Assembly: GCA_900546315.1 (NCBI GenBank)
Contig: URCP01000013.1
Coordinates: forward strand, 1-46,271
Direction of reading: 5' to 3'
Source: an uncultured Eubacteriales bacterium
GTDB lineage: Bacteria; Bacillota; Clostridia; Oscillospirales; CAG-272
DNA length: 46,271 nt
The translations under genes were made by a program, and so were the position numbers. Positions 31,530-40,381 of the stretch are shown piece after piece (the first letter of the stretch is position 1; the number at the start of each line of letters is the position of its first letter). The notes beneath the pieces are model-generated. The model was not told the DNA's origin and made no database searches. It was given only the letters and a program-made list of their open reading frames with translations.

Positions 31530-33005
31530 TCAGTCAACCCAGTTCTGAACAAGCTTTTCAGCCAGAGTCTGAGCGGAGGTCAGCTTGGACGCGAGAGTAG
31601 ACGCTAGAGGAGTCTGGTCAACAAGCACAGAGTTGAACGCGTTCATCATGCCCGAGAAATCGTAGATCGCGTTGAAATCGAGGTAAACGTTATCGAAGAC
31701 GATGTCAAGCATCTCGGCGGACTCGTCATCACGGGTAGCCTTAGCCTTGTAGGTGATGTCATAAGCGCGCGGACGGATTACTTCATAGGAGTAGCGCGCG
31801 AGAGCCTCGGTGATGAAGCCGGAAAACTCAAGGTCAGCGTTAGCCGGGATAGCCGAGAAAGCGTTGATCCACGCGTTGACAAAGGAACGATAGCCATCCT
31901 GAGCCTCATCGTACTTCGGCACCGGAAGAATATAATAATCGCTGTTCATCGATCTGAAGGTGTTTATAGCCTTCTCGACGAAGTGCATCGTGACAAGAGC
32001 CCTGTCCTCAGAGAAGACCTTGCCGGTATCGACAGAATAACCCTCGAAGGTGATGTTGTGCGGAACAACCTGCTGGAGCTTCGTGAAGACGTTTTGAGTG
32101 CGCTCGCTCGAGAAATCGAGAACGATATCAGTCTTGTCAGCGTTAAGACCCGAAAGGTCAACGCCCGCGCCGACAAGCAGCGACTCAGTCATAAGAGTCT
32201 GCATCTGCGGAGCGAAGCCGAAGAAATCGTCCTGATCGGACATAACACCGTCCTGGTTGAGGTCCTCGTCCTTGTCGCGGGTCAGGCTGTAGAGCTCATC
32301 GACAGTCCACTTTCCGGTGGTGACAAGCTCATAGAAGTTAGTGTCGATATTGTACTTGTCAAGCAGCGAACGGTTGATGTACACGCACGCCGGCATCTGA
32401 TAGAGAGTCGGGGTGATATCGCCGGTGGTGTAGTACATACGACCCTCGAGCTGGAGGTTGTCGTACATATAGTGGCTCCACCACTTGTCCGAAAGCGAGA
32501 GATACGGGGTGTCAAGCAGGTTCGCGAGGACGCCGTCGGTAGCGATCGAGCCGAGTCCGCCGCTCATCAGGTTCGACATAACGAAATCATAGTCATTGTC
32601 GCCAGCGAGAACCGAGTTCTTCAGCGCCGCGCATCCGTCGTTCGCGTTCGCGATCTGGACATAGTCGAGCTTGACGTTGTACTTGTCCTCAATGACGCTG
32701 TCTCTCTGGTAGAGCAGGTCATTGATCGTCTCGCCGGTCTCCTCGTCAGCGGGAATGTTGACGTGAGCCGCCGGGTTGCCGTTCGCGTCGAGGAAGTTGA
32801 AGGTGCGTCCGCCGAAATCCTTGTCCCCGAGGTCGTCGAGAAGCGACTTCGCGGTTGTCTCCTCAGCGGTAGTGGTCTCATTTCCGGAGGAAGACGCCGT
32901 AGTGTCGTTTCCCTTTTTGTCGGTGCTGTCTCCGCACGCGACAGCCTGAGCCGCGGTCAGCGCGAGGAGCATGAGCGCGAGTGAAAGTGAAAGTTTTCTT
33001 TTCAT
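31530..33005 (-). CDS. Extracellular solute-binding lipoprotein (orphan) 3
   Basis: 491 residues, ATG 33005; the upstream region is A-rich with only a weak ribosome site. Lipobox AVAC, Cys24, followed by a Ser/Thr/Glu spacer (about 30-55). Shared family blocks: LGDKDFGGRTFNFL, TGETINDLLYQRDSVIEDKYN, LAGDNDYDFVMS, LSDKWWSHY, a DEDLNQDGVMSDQDDFFG segment, PVPKYDEAQDGYRSF. Monocistronic with its own promoter and no transporter partner nearby. Confidence 0.8.
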   Translation of the reverse strand: MKRKLSLSLALMLLALTAAQAVACGDSTDKKGNDTTASSSGNETTTAEETTAKSLLDDLGDKDFGGRTFNFLDANGNPAAHVNIPADEETGETINDLLYQRDSVIEDKYNVKLDYVQIANANDGCAALKNSVLAGDNDYDFVMSNLMSGGLGSIATDGVLANLLDTPYLSLSDKWWSHYMYDNLQLEGRMYYTTGDITPTLYQMPACVYINRSLLDKYNIDTNFYELVTTGKWTVDELYSLTRDKDEDLNQDGVMSDQDDFFGFAPQMQTLMTESLLVGAGVDLSGLNADKTDIVLDFSSERTQNVFTKLQQVVPHNITFEGYSVDTGKVFSEDRALVTMHFVEKAINTFRSMNSDYYILPVPKYDEAQDGYRSFVNAWINAFSAIPANADLEFSGFITEALARYSYEVIRPRAYDITYKAKATRDDESAEMLDIVFDNVYLDFNAIYDFSGMMNAFNSVLVDQTPLASTLASKLTSAQTLAEKLVQNWVD

Positions 33006-33059
33006 TTTTTTCTTTTTCTTTTCTTTGGGTATTTGCTATCCTTTTGTGATGCTGTAAAC

Positions 33060-33088
33060 ATTGTATCACATATTCCCGCGTCTGTCAA
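33060..33088 (-). promoter_or_regulatory. Sigma-A promoter of orphan SBP 3
   Basis: Minus strand: TTGACA (33088-33083), 17 bases, TACAAT (33065-33060). Confidence 0.85.
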
Positions 33089-33170
33089 TCGCGCACAGCA
33101 ATATTTTACATTGCCATGCACAAAACTTAACAAGCACCCTGACATCACATAATTTTCTATACGTGAAAGG

Positions 33171-33203
33171 CAAAAACGACCCCGTTTCCGCAGAGCCGTT
33201 TTT
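33171..33203. terminator. Terminator after the Mrp/ApbC gene
   Basis: AAAACGACCCCG / CAGAGCCGTTTT hairpin of about 12 pairs with several G-U, loop TTTCCG, and T-runs available on both sides. Confidence 0.65.
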
Positions 33204-33249
33204 GTCAGATTTTCAGTGATAAAAGACAGACGCGTCAAAAATATGAACG

Positions 33250-34113
33250 TCACATCATCTTCTCGAGTTTATCAGCCGCGCCGTCGAGATAATTGTTCTC
33301 AAACAGTTCAAGCATACCCTTGTCGGAGAGAGCGGCGAGACGCGGATCCATCGGGATGTGCGCCAGAACCTCATAGCCGAACTTGCCGGCGACCTCGGTG
33401 ATGTGGCTCTCGCCGAAGATCTTGTACTCCTTGCCGCAGTCGGGACACTTGAAGTATGACATATTCTCGACAAGCCCGACAACCGGGATTTCCATCATGT
33501 TCGCCATGTTCGCCGCCTTCGCGACGATCATCGAGACGAGCTCCTGCGGGCTGGTGACAATGATGATCCCGTCGAGCGGAATAGACTGGAACACGGTCAG
33601 CGGAACGTCGCCGGTTCCGGGAGGCATATCGACGAACATATAGTCGACCTCGTTCCACGCGACGTCAGTCCAGAACTGCTTGACGGTGCCGGCGATTACC
33701 GGTCCGCGCCAGACGACCGGGGAGGTCTCGTCAGGCAGGAGAAGGTTCACGCTCATGACCTTGATTCCGGTCTTTGTCTCAAGCGGGATTATGCCGCCTT
33801 TTCCGTCGCCTAGAACCTCGCCTTTCAGTCCGAATTCCTTCGGGATCGACGGTCCGGTGACGTCGGCGTCGAGTATCGCGGTCTTGTACCCGCGGCGGTT
33901 CAGGAGAACGGCGAGCATCGAGGAGACGAGGGACTTTCCGACGCCGCCCTTGCCGCTGACAACGCCGATGACCTTCTTGATTATCGTTCCTTCGTGCGGC
34001 TTTTCGAGCATGCTCTCCTTGTCCTGCGGCTTTGAAGAGCAGTGAGATGAGCAGGTGGAACAGTCATGCGTGCAGCCGGACTGTTCGTTTTCCTGCGTGT
34101 CATCATATATCAT
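33250..34113 (-). CDS. Mrp/ApbC-type iron-sulfur carrier P-loop ATPase
   Basis: 287 residues, ATG 34113 after AAAGGAG. N-terminal cysteines C14, C18, C21 and C25, then the deviant Walker A GKGGVGKS (54-61), Switch I ILDADVTGPSIP, MFVDMPPGTGD, and a C-terminal CPDC pair that would hold a bridging iron-sulfur cluster. Family members carry Fe-S clusters to apoproteins in the cytoplasm. Monocistronic with its own promoter. Confidence 0.92.
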   Translation of the reverse strand: MIYDDTQENEQSGCTHDCSTCSSHCSSKPQDKESMLEKPHEGTIIKKVIGVVSGKGGVGKSLVSSMLAVLLNRRGYKTAILDADVTGPSIPKEFGLKGEVLGDGKGGIIPLETKTGIKVMSVNLLLPDETSPVVWRGPVIAGTVKQFWTDVAWNEVDYMFVDMPPGTGDVPLTVFQSIPLDGIIIVTSPQELVSMIVAKAANMANMMEIPVVGLVENMSYFKCPDCGKEYKIFGESHITEVAGKFGYEVLAHIPMDPRLAALSDKGMLELFENNYLDGAADKLEKMM

Positions 34114-34180
34114 TTGACAGACTCCTTTCGGGAGATATTTTTTACGTACGAGAAAGCTATCGGATTCTCACACTCATACT

Positions 34181-34209
34181 ATTATATACCATAAACACAA
34201 ATTTTGCAA
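34181..34209 (-). promoter_or_regulatory. Sigma-A promoter of the Mrp/ApbC gene
   Basis: Minus strand: TTGCAA (34209-34204), 17 bases, TATAAT (34186-34181). Confidence 0.7.
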
Positions 34210-34353
34210 GCCTTTTTGCGGTTTAATATTAATTTTACGTTTTGTATAACTTATCGGATAGACTTCCGGCGCGTTTGAGTATATAATTAATGATAAAATT
34301 ACAGAGTCACCCGCGTGAAACCGAGCGGGCGGCGGAAAAGAGATGTTTATATA

Positions 34354-34746
34354 ATGGATAAGCTCCGCAGGTTCATGTACGGAAGATACGGCGTCGACGA
34401 GCTCTGCTACGCGCTCGTGATCCTCGGGATGGTGTTCACCTTCACCGCGAGGGTCAGTGGCATCATATGGTTCCAGATACCCGCGTACCTCGCGCTGATC
34501 TGGGCGATCTTCCGGATATTCTCGAAGAACCAGAAGGCGAGAAGCGGCGAGAGAGCCGCGTTTCTGAAGGTCTGGAATCCCGTGAAGAAATGGTTCAGAT
34601 TGCAGTACAACCGCATCCGCGACATAAAGACCCACCGCTACTTCACCTGTCCGAACTGCAAGAATACCCTCCGTGTGCCGAAAGGAAAGGGCGAGATAAC
34701 GATAACCTGCCCGGTCTGCAAGGCAAAGTTCGACAAGAAAACCTGA
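34354..34746 (+). CDS. Small membrane protein with C-terminal zinc ribbon
   Basis: 130 residues from ATG 34354; an upstream in-frame ATG at 34315 adds only a basic stretch. MDKLRRFMYGRYG is a start I have seen in conserved Clostridia proteins of unknown function. Two hydrophobic segments (about 18-35 and 38-56) are followed by a basic region and a zinc ribbon CPNC...CPVC (about 99-121). Function unknown. A TATAAT (34282-34287) with a weak -35 lies upstream. Confidence 0.75.
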   Translation: MDKLRRFMYGRYGVDELCYALVILGMVFTFTARVSGIIWFQIPAYLALIWAIFRIFSKNQKARSGERAAFLKVWNPVKKWFRLQYNRIRDIKTHRYFTCPNCKNTLRVPKGKGEITITCPVCKAKFDKKT

Positions 34747-34754
34747 CAAGAGAA

Positions 34755-34789
34755 CAGCAAAAAGCCCGACCGCAAAGCGTATCGGGCTT
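34755..34789 (-). terminator. Terminator of the tRNA-Asp/tRNA-Thr unit
   Basis: Minus strand: AAGCCCGA / TCGGGCTT hairpin followed by TTTGCTG. It may also stop the zinc-ribbon gene from the other side. Confidence 0.7.
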
Positions 34790-34790
34790 C

Positions 34791-34866
<76 letters not shown>

Positions 34867-34869
34867 ATA

Positions 34870-34946
34870 TGGCGACCGGGATGGGGTTCGAACCCACGAC
34901 CTCTAGCGTGACAGGCTAGCGTTCTAACCAGCTGAACTACCCGGCC
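34870..34946 (-). tRNA. tRNA-Asp (anticodon GTC)
   Basis: 77 bases with encoded CCA. Acceptor GGCCGGG / CCCGGTC (one G-U); anticodon arm CTAGC-CTGTCAC-GCTAG gives GTC; T arm with GTTCGAACC. Confidence 0.95.
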
Positions 34947-34969
34947 ATGTCTCATCAGAACACCCAATT

Positions 34970-34998
34970 ATTATATCATATTCCGGAGCGTTTGTCAA
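34970..34998 (-). promoter_or_regulatory. Consensus promoter of tRNA-Asp/tRNA-Thr
   Basis: Minus strand: TTGACA (34998-34993), 17 bases, TATAAT (34975-34970). Confidence 0.9.
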
Positions 34999-35133
34999 GT
35001 ACCGGAGCGAAAATAATCCGGATTTTCTCAAAAAATAACATATAAATCCGCGATTCGCAATATTTCACATAGCGGACCGCCAAATCCACCCGCGATTCTT
35101 GCAGATTGCAGATGGATTTTTTTTGAATAAATA

Positions 35134-35202
35134 TTGACTTTAACCGGATAATATGGTATCATATTATTGTATTTTATTTTTAATAGAATAATATATTATC
35201 CG
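35134..35202 (+). promoter_or_regulatory. putP promoter with nested inverted repeats
   Basis: TTGACT (35134-35139), 17 bases, TATCAT (35157-35162). CGGATAATAT (35145-35154) is the exact inverse of ATATTATCCG (35193-35202), and ATAATATG-GTAT-CATATTAT overlaps the -10. The arrangement suggests a repressor that binds across the promoter. The rest of 34999-35239 shows no gene. Confidence 0.6.
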
Positions 35203-35239
35203 ACTGTAAGCCGGAGACATTCAAGGAGGAAACAATCTT

Positions 35240-36805
35240 ATGACAGGTTCGACGATACAGATACTGTTTGCCATGATTATATATATGGCGGCGGTCATCG
35301 TGATCGGCATTGTCTTTGCCGGCAGAGCCAACAAGAGCTCTGAAAACTACTTTCTCGGAGGTCGTTCTCTCGGTCCGTGGGTGACCGCGATGAGCGCGGA
35401 GGCTTCCGACATGAGCGGATGGCTGCTCATGGGACTGCCAGGCGTCGCGTACTGGTGCGGTCTCGCGGACGCCGCGTGGACGGCTATCGGTCTCGCGTTC
35501 GGTACATACCTCAACTGGCTCATCGTCTCGAAGAGGCTCCGCCGCTACTCGATACGCACAGATTCGATCACACTTCCGGAGTTCTTCTCCAACCGTTTCC
35601 GCGAGAAGAAGAAGAAGGTCGTGCTTACAATCTCGGCGCTCTTCATCCTCGTTTTCTTCACGGTCTACGCGGCGAGCTGCTTTGTCACCTGCGGAAAGCT
35701 GTTCTCTACACTGTTCGGGCTGCCTTATGTCACGATGATGTTCGTCGGCGCGGGGTTCGTGCTGCTTTATACGATCCTCGGCGGATTCCTCGCCGAGAGC
35801 GCGTCCGACTTCATGCAGTCGATCGTGATGATCGTGGCGCTGACTGTCATTGTTACGATCTGCACCGTGAAGGGCGGCGGACTCGGAGCTGTCATACAGA
35901 ACGCTAAGAGCATTCCGGGATTCCTCGATTTCTTCGGTCTCGCGACTCCGACGCTCGGTGAGGACGGGATACAGATGGTCGAAAACGGAAAGCCGGTCTT
36001 CGGCGCGGCGCGTGAGTACGGATTCCTGAGTGTCGCCTCGATGATGGCGTGGGGTCTCGGTTACTTCGGAATGCCGCAGGTACTACTCAGATTCATGGCT
36101 ATACGCCGTGAGGACGAGCTCAAGCGGTCGAGACGGATCGCTATGATCTGGGTGTCGATATCGCTGATCGTCGCAGTGTTCATCGGAATCGCGGGAAGAC
36201 AGGTCGAGCCGACCATGCACCTTACGCAGACGAGCGCGGAGAATATCTTCATTACTCTCGCGACGAGCTTCCTGCCGCCGATACTTGCCGGCTTCGTCAT
36301 GGCGGGCATACTCGCGGCTACTATAAGTTCTTCTGACTCTTACCTTCTCATCGCGGCGTCGGCGTTCGCTAAGAATATTTATCAGGGCGTCGTTAAGAAG
36401 GACGCGGACGATAAGAAGGTGCTGACTATTTCGAGGATAACGCTTTTCGCGATAGCGGTGATTGCGATTGTGATTGCGCTTGATGAGAACAGTGTAATCT
36501 TCAAGATTGTGTCCTTCGCTTGGGCGGGATTTGGCGCTACGTTCGGACCGCTGATGCTGTTTTCGCTGTTCTGGAAGCGTACTAACCGTGCGGGAGCGAT
36601 TGCTGGCATGGTCGGCGGCGCGGGGATGGTGTTCCTTTGGAAGCTGGTGATTTCGAAGCTCGGCGGTGGGTTTGCTATATATGAGTTGCTTCCGGCGTTC
36701 ATTTTCTCCTCGATTTGTATAGTGGTAGTGTCGCTCCTGACTCCGCCTCCGTCTAAAGAGATTGAGGAGGACTTTGAGTCCACGAAGCAGAAATCGACTA
36801 TCTGA
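35240..36805 (+). CDS. putP: Sodium/proline symporter
   Basis: 521 residues; ATG after CAAGGAGGAAA. About 13 membrane segments. PutP signatures: ENYFLGGRSLGPWVTAMSAE and ASDMSGWLLMGLPGVAYWCG (sodium- and proline-binding helices), DSITLPEFFSNRF, GFVMAGILAATISSSDSYLL. It imports proline with sodium for nutrition or osmotic balance. Single-gene unit ended by a strong terminator. Confidence 0.93.
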   Translation: MTGSTIQILFAMIIYMAAVIVIGIVFAGRANKSSENYFLGGRSLGPWVTAMSAEASDMSGWLLMGLPGVAYWCGLADAAWTAIGLAFGTYLNWLIVSKRLRRYSIRTDSITLPEFFSNRFREKKKKVVLTISALFILVFFTVYAASCFVTCGKLFSTLFGLPYVTMMFVGAGFVLLYTILGGFLAESASDFMQSIVMIVALTVIVTICTVKGGGLGAVIQNAKSIPGFLDFFGLATPTLGEDGIQMVENGKPVFGAAREYGFLSVASMMAWGLGYFGMPQVLLRFMAIRREDELKRSRRIAMIWVSISLIVAVFIGIAGRQVEPTMHLTQTSAENIFITLATSFLPPILAGFVMAGILAATISSSDSYLLIAASAFAKNIYQGVVKKDADDKKVLTISRITLFAIAVIAIVIALDENSVIFKIVSFAWAGFGATFGPLMLFSLFWKRTNRAGAIAGMVGGAGMVFLWKLVISKLGGGFAIYELLPAFIFSSICIVVVSLLTPPPSKEIEEDFESTKQKSTI

Positions 36806-36819
36806 ATATGAGACTATGG

Positions 36820-36853
36820 GGCTGGCGCATACGCGCCAGCCTCATTTTCTTTT
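36820..36853 (+). terminator. Terminator of putP
   Basis: GGCTGGCGC / GCGCCAGCC perfect stem, loop ATAC, then TCATTTTCTTTT. Confidence 0.9.
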
Positions 36854-36866
36854 CGCGGCAAAAAAA

Positions 36867-36897
36867 GAAGCTCTCGTCCGAAAACGAGGGCTTCTTT
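36867..36897. terminator. Second hairpin terminator between putP and the XRE gene
   Basis: GAAGCTCTCGT / ACGAGGGCTTC (one G-U) with loop CCGAAA, A-run before and TTTC after. It would work mainly for the minus strand. Confidence 0.7.
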
Positions 36898-36918
36898 CGT
36901 AACCAAGGGTAAGTGCGT

Positions 36919-36998
36919 CGACGCACTATGTTTGATGAGGCAGAGCCTTCATCCGACCGTAGCCGATAAAATGACTATGCCCGCGGGGGCTCCCCCGC
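36919..36998. repeat. Short hairpin repeat, intergenic copy
   Basis: Homologous to 13039-13117 inside the helicase gene. It contains GATGAGGC-AGA-GCCTTCATC and the perfect hairpin GCGGGGG-CT-CCCCCGC (36983-36998), and overlaps the palindrome GTGCGTCGACGCAC (36913-36926). It ends on the base next to the XRE stop codon. Confidence 0.8.
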
Positions 36999-37244
36999 TC
37001 AGCGCTGTTCGGTGGGCTCGAGGGCGTCGAAGGTTTCGGTGCTGAAGAACTGACCGAGGGTTACTCCGAAACCGTCACAGAGCTTTTTGATGGTGCCGAC
37101 GCCGGGGTTTTTGCTTTCGCCGTTGAGGATGCTCTTTACGGTTGCCTGGGGGACACCGGCTATGATGCTGATGCCGTTCGGCGTGAGTCTTCTTTCTTCG
37201 CAGAGTTCTCTGATGCGTTTTGCAACTGCTTCTCTTGTGTTCAT
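36999..37244 (-). CDS. XRE-family (Cro/CI-type) DNA-binding protein
   Basis: 81 residues, ATG 37244 after AAAGGAAAAAGGAAAC. A single helix-turn-helix domain fills it: TREAVAKRIRELCEERRLTP, then the core NGISIIAGVPQATVKSILNG (scaffold and recognition helices) and GTIKKLCDGFGVTLGQFF. Regulator of unknown target, probably autoregulated through the inverted repeat at 37300-37322. It could have arrived with the hairpin repeat that abuts its 3' end. Confidence 0.85.
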   Translation of the reverse strand: MNTREAVAKRIRELCEERRLTPNGISIIAGVPQATVKSILNGESKNPGVGTIKKLCDGFGVTLGQFFSTETFDALEPTEQR

Positions 37245-37299
37245 GTTTCCTTTTTCCTTTCAAAATATCCTTGGACCATATATAAATATGTATATACGG

Positions 37300-37322
37300 A
37301 TAGTATAATCATTATATACTAT
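37300..37322. promoter_or_regulatory. Candidate XRE operator
   Basis: ATAGTATA-ATCATTA-TATACTAT, perfect 8-base arms with a 7-base centre, in the AT-rich region 56 bases upstream of the XRE start. Typical size for a Cro/CI-type dimer site. Confidence 0.5.
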
Positions 37323-37451
37323 ACCATGAACCAAAGATACTAATATACATCACTACAATGTAAAATGAATATTACGACGTATTATATCCATCATACAAGA
37401 TTTCTGTTAATTATAACTTTACATAACGTCAATAATATCAGAGATGCTCGT

Positions 37452-39308
37452 TTACTTTTTTCTGCTTCCGGACGCAATCGGCATTGCGGTCATGCGGAGT
37501 TTGGCGGCTCCGTATGGGATGAGGGTGAGTTTTTCGGCGGGAGCTGCCGGGATTTTTGACAGCGGGAGCTTGGCGGCTACGTTTCTGAAGCCATCTTCAA
37601 AACCCCAGTCGATTTCCGTGAGTGTTGCTTTCAGGGTGGCGGAGGTGGTGTCGGCTGAGAACGGAACCCGCGCGGCTTTTCCGTCGTTTGCGTCAAGATC
37701 GCGGAGCGCGAAGGCGTAGTTCCATTTCCCGACGGGGGTGATGGAGTAGTCGCAGTACGGGAATTTACGCTCGACGCCGTTTCTTGTGTATTCGCTCATT
37801 CTGGAGGTGTATTTTATCGGGAGGGAGTAGACGAGCGAGCCGCGTTCGGCGGTGAAGAGACCGTCAGTGTACAGGACGAGCTTCGGCTCGACGGAATAGC
37901 TTATCGTGATGACTTTTTCTTCGCCCGCGCGGAAGCCGTCGAATACGAGGAGGGGACGCTTCGCGGTCTTTTCTCCGTTCACTATGATGTCCTTCGCGAA
38001 GGACGGGACGCGGAGCTTCAGTTTCATTTTCGTGTTTTTCTCCGCTTTGACACGGTAGACGAAAGAGTTGTTGAACGGGTAGTCGGTCTCAAGCGAGATG
38101 CTTACCGGCACGCCGTCGAATTCCGCCTTTACTTCACACGGAACGGGTACCGCCGAGATGAATCCGTCGTCGGCGCGCATGAACGCGGACAGAGCGAATT
38201 TGGGCCATCCCTGACCGAAGTTTGCCGTGCAGCAGCCGTAGTTCGGCTCGAGTCCGAAGACGTGCGCGTCGGAGCTGTTCGTGCGGAATACCGATCTTCC
38301 CGGGAACGGAGAGGCGCTTATCTGGTTCGTCATCTGGTCGTACTGGTGCGCCCACATATCGTCGGTGGTCGCCGCCGGGAGAGCGTTGAGAGCGACCTTT
38401 TCGAGCAGTTCCGCCCACTTTTTGTCGCCGGTCACGGCATAGAGCCATTCGAACGAGTACATGAGCTCGACGACGGCGCAGAGTTCGACGCCCTGAATAG
38501 GAGACCTGCCGGAAATGCACTCGTCGCCGGTGAAGGTACCGACCGGCATTCCGTGGTGCTTCATGAGGAAATTATACCTGTTCCACGCGAGGTCCTTGTA
38601 TTCATCGTCTGTGAACAAGCTCATGAGGGCTTCACTCTTGAGCATCATCGCGAGGTTGACGACGTGCGTGTGTAATGTCCATTCGTTGATCGGTCTTTCC
38701 CAGCTGTCGTAGAAGCTGTCGTAGTCCGCGCCGGTGTCGCGCAGGAACGCCGCCATGTCGTCGAACCACGTCTCGTCCGGATACCATTTCTTCAGGTATT
38801 TCAGCGCTATGAGACCCTCGTACCAGCGGAATTTGCCCCACTCGTATATGCGCACCCCGCCGCTCTTCGCGAGCTCGTAGAAGTTCCGCATCGTGCGGTA
38901 GAGGACGTCCGGCACTCTCTCGTCGCCTGTGCAGTCATACCAGACGGTGAGCACCTTGGAGATCAGGTGGATCGCCCAGATGTCGTACTTGTCCCTCGGC
39001 GTGTCCCCGCTCGGACAGATCCAGCCGTCCGGCTCCTGACGCGCGATTATGGCGTCCACATACTTTTTCGCGCGCGCCTCCATGTCCTCGTCGCGGAGAA
39101 GGAACGCGAGCGGGATGAAGCCGTCGAGCCAGTACGGGACTCTCTCCCAACCCTCGGCGGTTCCGCCTATCCATTTGCTGTCCCGGACGTCAGGCCAGAC
39201 CTTGTCGAGGTTTCCGGCGAGCCCCTTCGCTTCGATCTCAAGCTGACGGCGGAGCCATCCGGTCGGGGTGACCTCGCGCGACGTCAGAAAACTGTATTTG
39301 CTTTTCAT
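37452..39308 (-). CDS. GH127 beta-L-arabinofuranosidase
   Basis: 618 residues from ATG 39308 (AAAGGAG); an earlier ATG at 39437 lies beyond the promoter. The catalytic toroid has Glu275-x-Cys277 in GVELCAVVE, the Cys359-Cys360 pair in YGCCTANFGQGWP, and Glu263 in TGDECISG. These match the Zn-bound cysteine nucleophile and acid/base pattern of HypBA1-type GH127 enzymes. A beta-sandwich C-terminus follows. No signal peptide, so cytoplasmic. It would remove beta-L-arabinofuranose from imported plant glycoprotein (extensin-type) or pectic oligosaccharides. Divergent from an AraC regulator. Confidence 0.9.
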   Translation of the reverse strand: MKSKYSFLTSREVTPTGWLRRQLEIEAKGLAGNLDKVWPDVRDSKWIGGTAEGWERVPYWLDGFIPLAFLLRDEDMEARAKKYVDAIIARQEPDGWICPSGDTPRDKYDIWAIHLISKVLTVWYDCTGDERVPDVLYRTMRNFYELAKSGGVRIYEWGKFRWYEGLIALKYLKKWYPDETWFDDMAAFLRDTGADYDSFYDSWERPINEWTLHTHVVNLAMMLKSEALMSLFTDDEYKDLAWNRYNFLMKHHGMPVGTFTGDECISGRSPIQGVELCAVVELMYSFEWLYAVTGDKKWAELLEKVALNALPAATTDDMWAHQYDQMTNQISASPFPGRSVFRTNSSDAHVFGLEPNYGCCTANFGQGWPKFALSAFMRADDGFISAVPVPCEVKAEFDGVPVSISLETDYPFNNSFVYRVKAEKNTKMKLKLRVPSFAKDIIVNGEKTAKRPLLVFDGFRAGEEKVITISYSVEPKLVLYTDGLFTAERGSLVYSLPIKYTSRMSEYTRNGVERKFPYCDYSITPVGKWNYAFALRDLDANDGKAARVPFSADTTSATLKATLTEIDWGFEDGFRNVAAKLPLSKIPAAPAEKLTLIPYGAAKLRMTAMPIASGSRKK

Positions 39309-39371
39309 AAAAATTTTCTCCTTTACACAAACCGACTTGACAAAGAGAGTCAAAAGTCTTATAATAATAAA

Positions 39372-39400
39372 AGTATACCTTATTTCCCGACTTTTTTCAA
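39372..39400 (-). promoter_or_regulatory. Sigma-A promoter of the GH127 gene
   Basis: Minus strand: TTGAAA (39400-39395), 17 bases, TATACT (39377-39372). A weaker plus-strand promoter (TTGCCA 39401-39406, TACAAA 39423-39428) is back to back with it and would serve araC. Confidence 0.7.
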
Positions 39401-39485
39401 TTGCCATTTCCGTTCGCAACATTACAAAAATCCGCACGCTTTCAACGGCAGACCGGATCGTCTGTCAAAATTCCAGGAGGAACCG

Positions 39486-40244
39486 ATGTATCTGTCACCC
39501 ACTCCGCCGCCCGAATTCCGCACCTGCGCAAAAAAGGTATTCGCTCCGGGCGAGGTTCATATCACACGTTTATACTGGCGCAGCGTCCTCATTCTCATGA
39601 CGAAGGGAACCCTCACCTTCAGAGAGGACGGGCAGGACATCAGCGTCGGCGAGGGAGAATACTACCTCCAGCGCGAGGGGCTTATGCAGGAGGGTCTGAC
39701 GCCCGGCGTATCGCCCGAGTACTACTATATCGAGTTCAACGGCACTTACCTCGAGTCGAACGAGCACGGCGTCTGCCTGCCGCTCAGGGGCACATACCGT
39801 GAGTCGGTGATACTGCCGATACTCGAGAGCTTTGAGGCGCTGTTCGCGGGTCACACGGCGAACCAGTTCCTGCTGAATTCCTACATGAACCGCGTCTTCG
39901 GCGAGCTCTCGAGCGGACTGCTTATGAAGAGCGAATCGGACGGCGTCCTCGACCTGATAAAGAACGACATCGAGGCGAGGTTCAACGAGAACACGACGAT
40001 AGAGGAGATCGCGAAGCGCTACGGCTACACGTCCGACCATGTGATCCGCCTTTTCCGCCAGAAATTCGGGGTGACCCCGCACCGCTACCGCCTGCGCCTC
40101 AGAATGGAGCACGCGAAATGGCTCATCGGCAACACCGACATGTCTCTCGAGGCAGTAGCCGACGCCGTCGGATACAAGGAATTCCCGTCGTTCTGGAGAT
40201 GCTACAGGGCGGTTTACGGGGTTTCGCCGGGGAAGAACAGGTAA
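39486..40244 (+). CDS. AraC-family regulator, neighbour of GH127
   Basis: 252 residues from ATG 39486 after AGGAGGAACC; a long upstream frame to 38967 is antisense to GH127 and rejected. N-terminal cupin-type domain (LILMTKGTLTFREDGQDIS) and two C-terminal helix-turn-helix units (about 160-252: TTIEEIAKRYGYTSDHVIR, LEAVADAVGYKEFPSFWR, ending with VSPGKNR). It probably controls the GH127 gene. Confidence 0.88.
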   Translation: MYLSPTPPPEFRTCAKKVFAPGEVHITRLYWRSVLILMTKGTLTFREDGQDISVGEGEYYLQREGLMQEGLTPGVSPEYYYIEFNGTYLESNEHGVCLPLRGTYRESVILPILESFEALFAGHTANQFLLNSYMNRVFGELSSGLLMKSESDGVLDLIKNDIEARFNENTTIEEIAKRYGYTSDHVIRLFRQKFGVTPHRYRLRLRMEHAKWLIGNTDMSLEAVADAVGYKEFPSFWRCYRAVYGVSPGKNR

Positions 40245-40247
40245 ATA

Positions 40248-40352
40248 GTCTGAAAATGAATTTTCAGACCAAACAGTTTTGAGGCTTTCACGACATAGGG
40301 TCGTGAATTTTGAAAGACGGACAAGCCGTCTTTCAAAACCGCCTCAAAACTG
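40248..40352. repeat. Nested palindromic element folding as a hairpin plus three-way junction
   Basis: Hairpin 1: GTCTGAAAAT / ATTTTCAGAC (40248-40269). Outer stem: CAGTTTTGAGGC (40274-40285) with GCCTCAAAACTG (40341-40352). Inside it are TTCACGAC / GTCGTGAA (40287-40307) and TTTTGAAAGACGG / CCGTCTTTCAAAA (40308-40338). Stems of 10, 12, 8 and 13 perfect pairs with small loops fill almost all of it. It has no coding potential and lies between two convergent genes. Confidence 0.9.
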
Positions 40353-40381
40353 TAAGCTTGTACGAAAGGTATAGCAATAAT

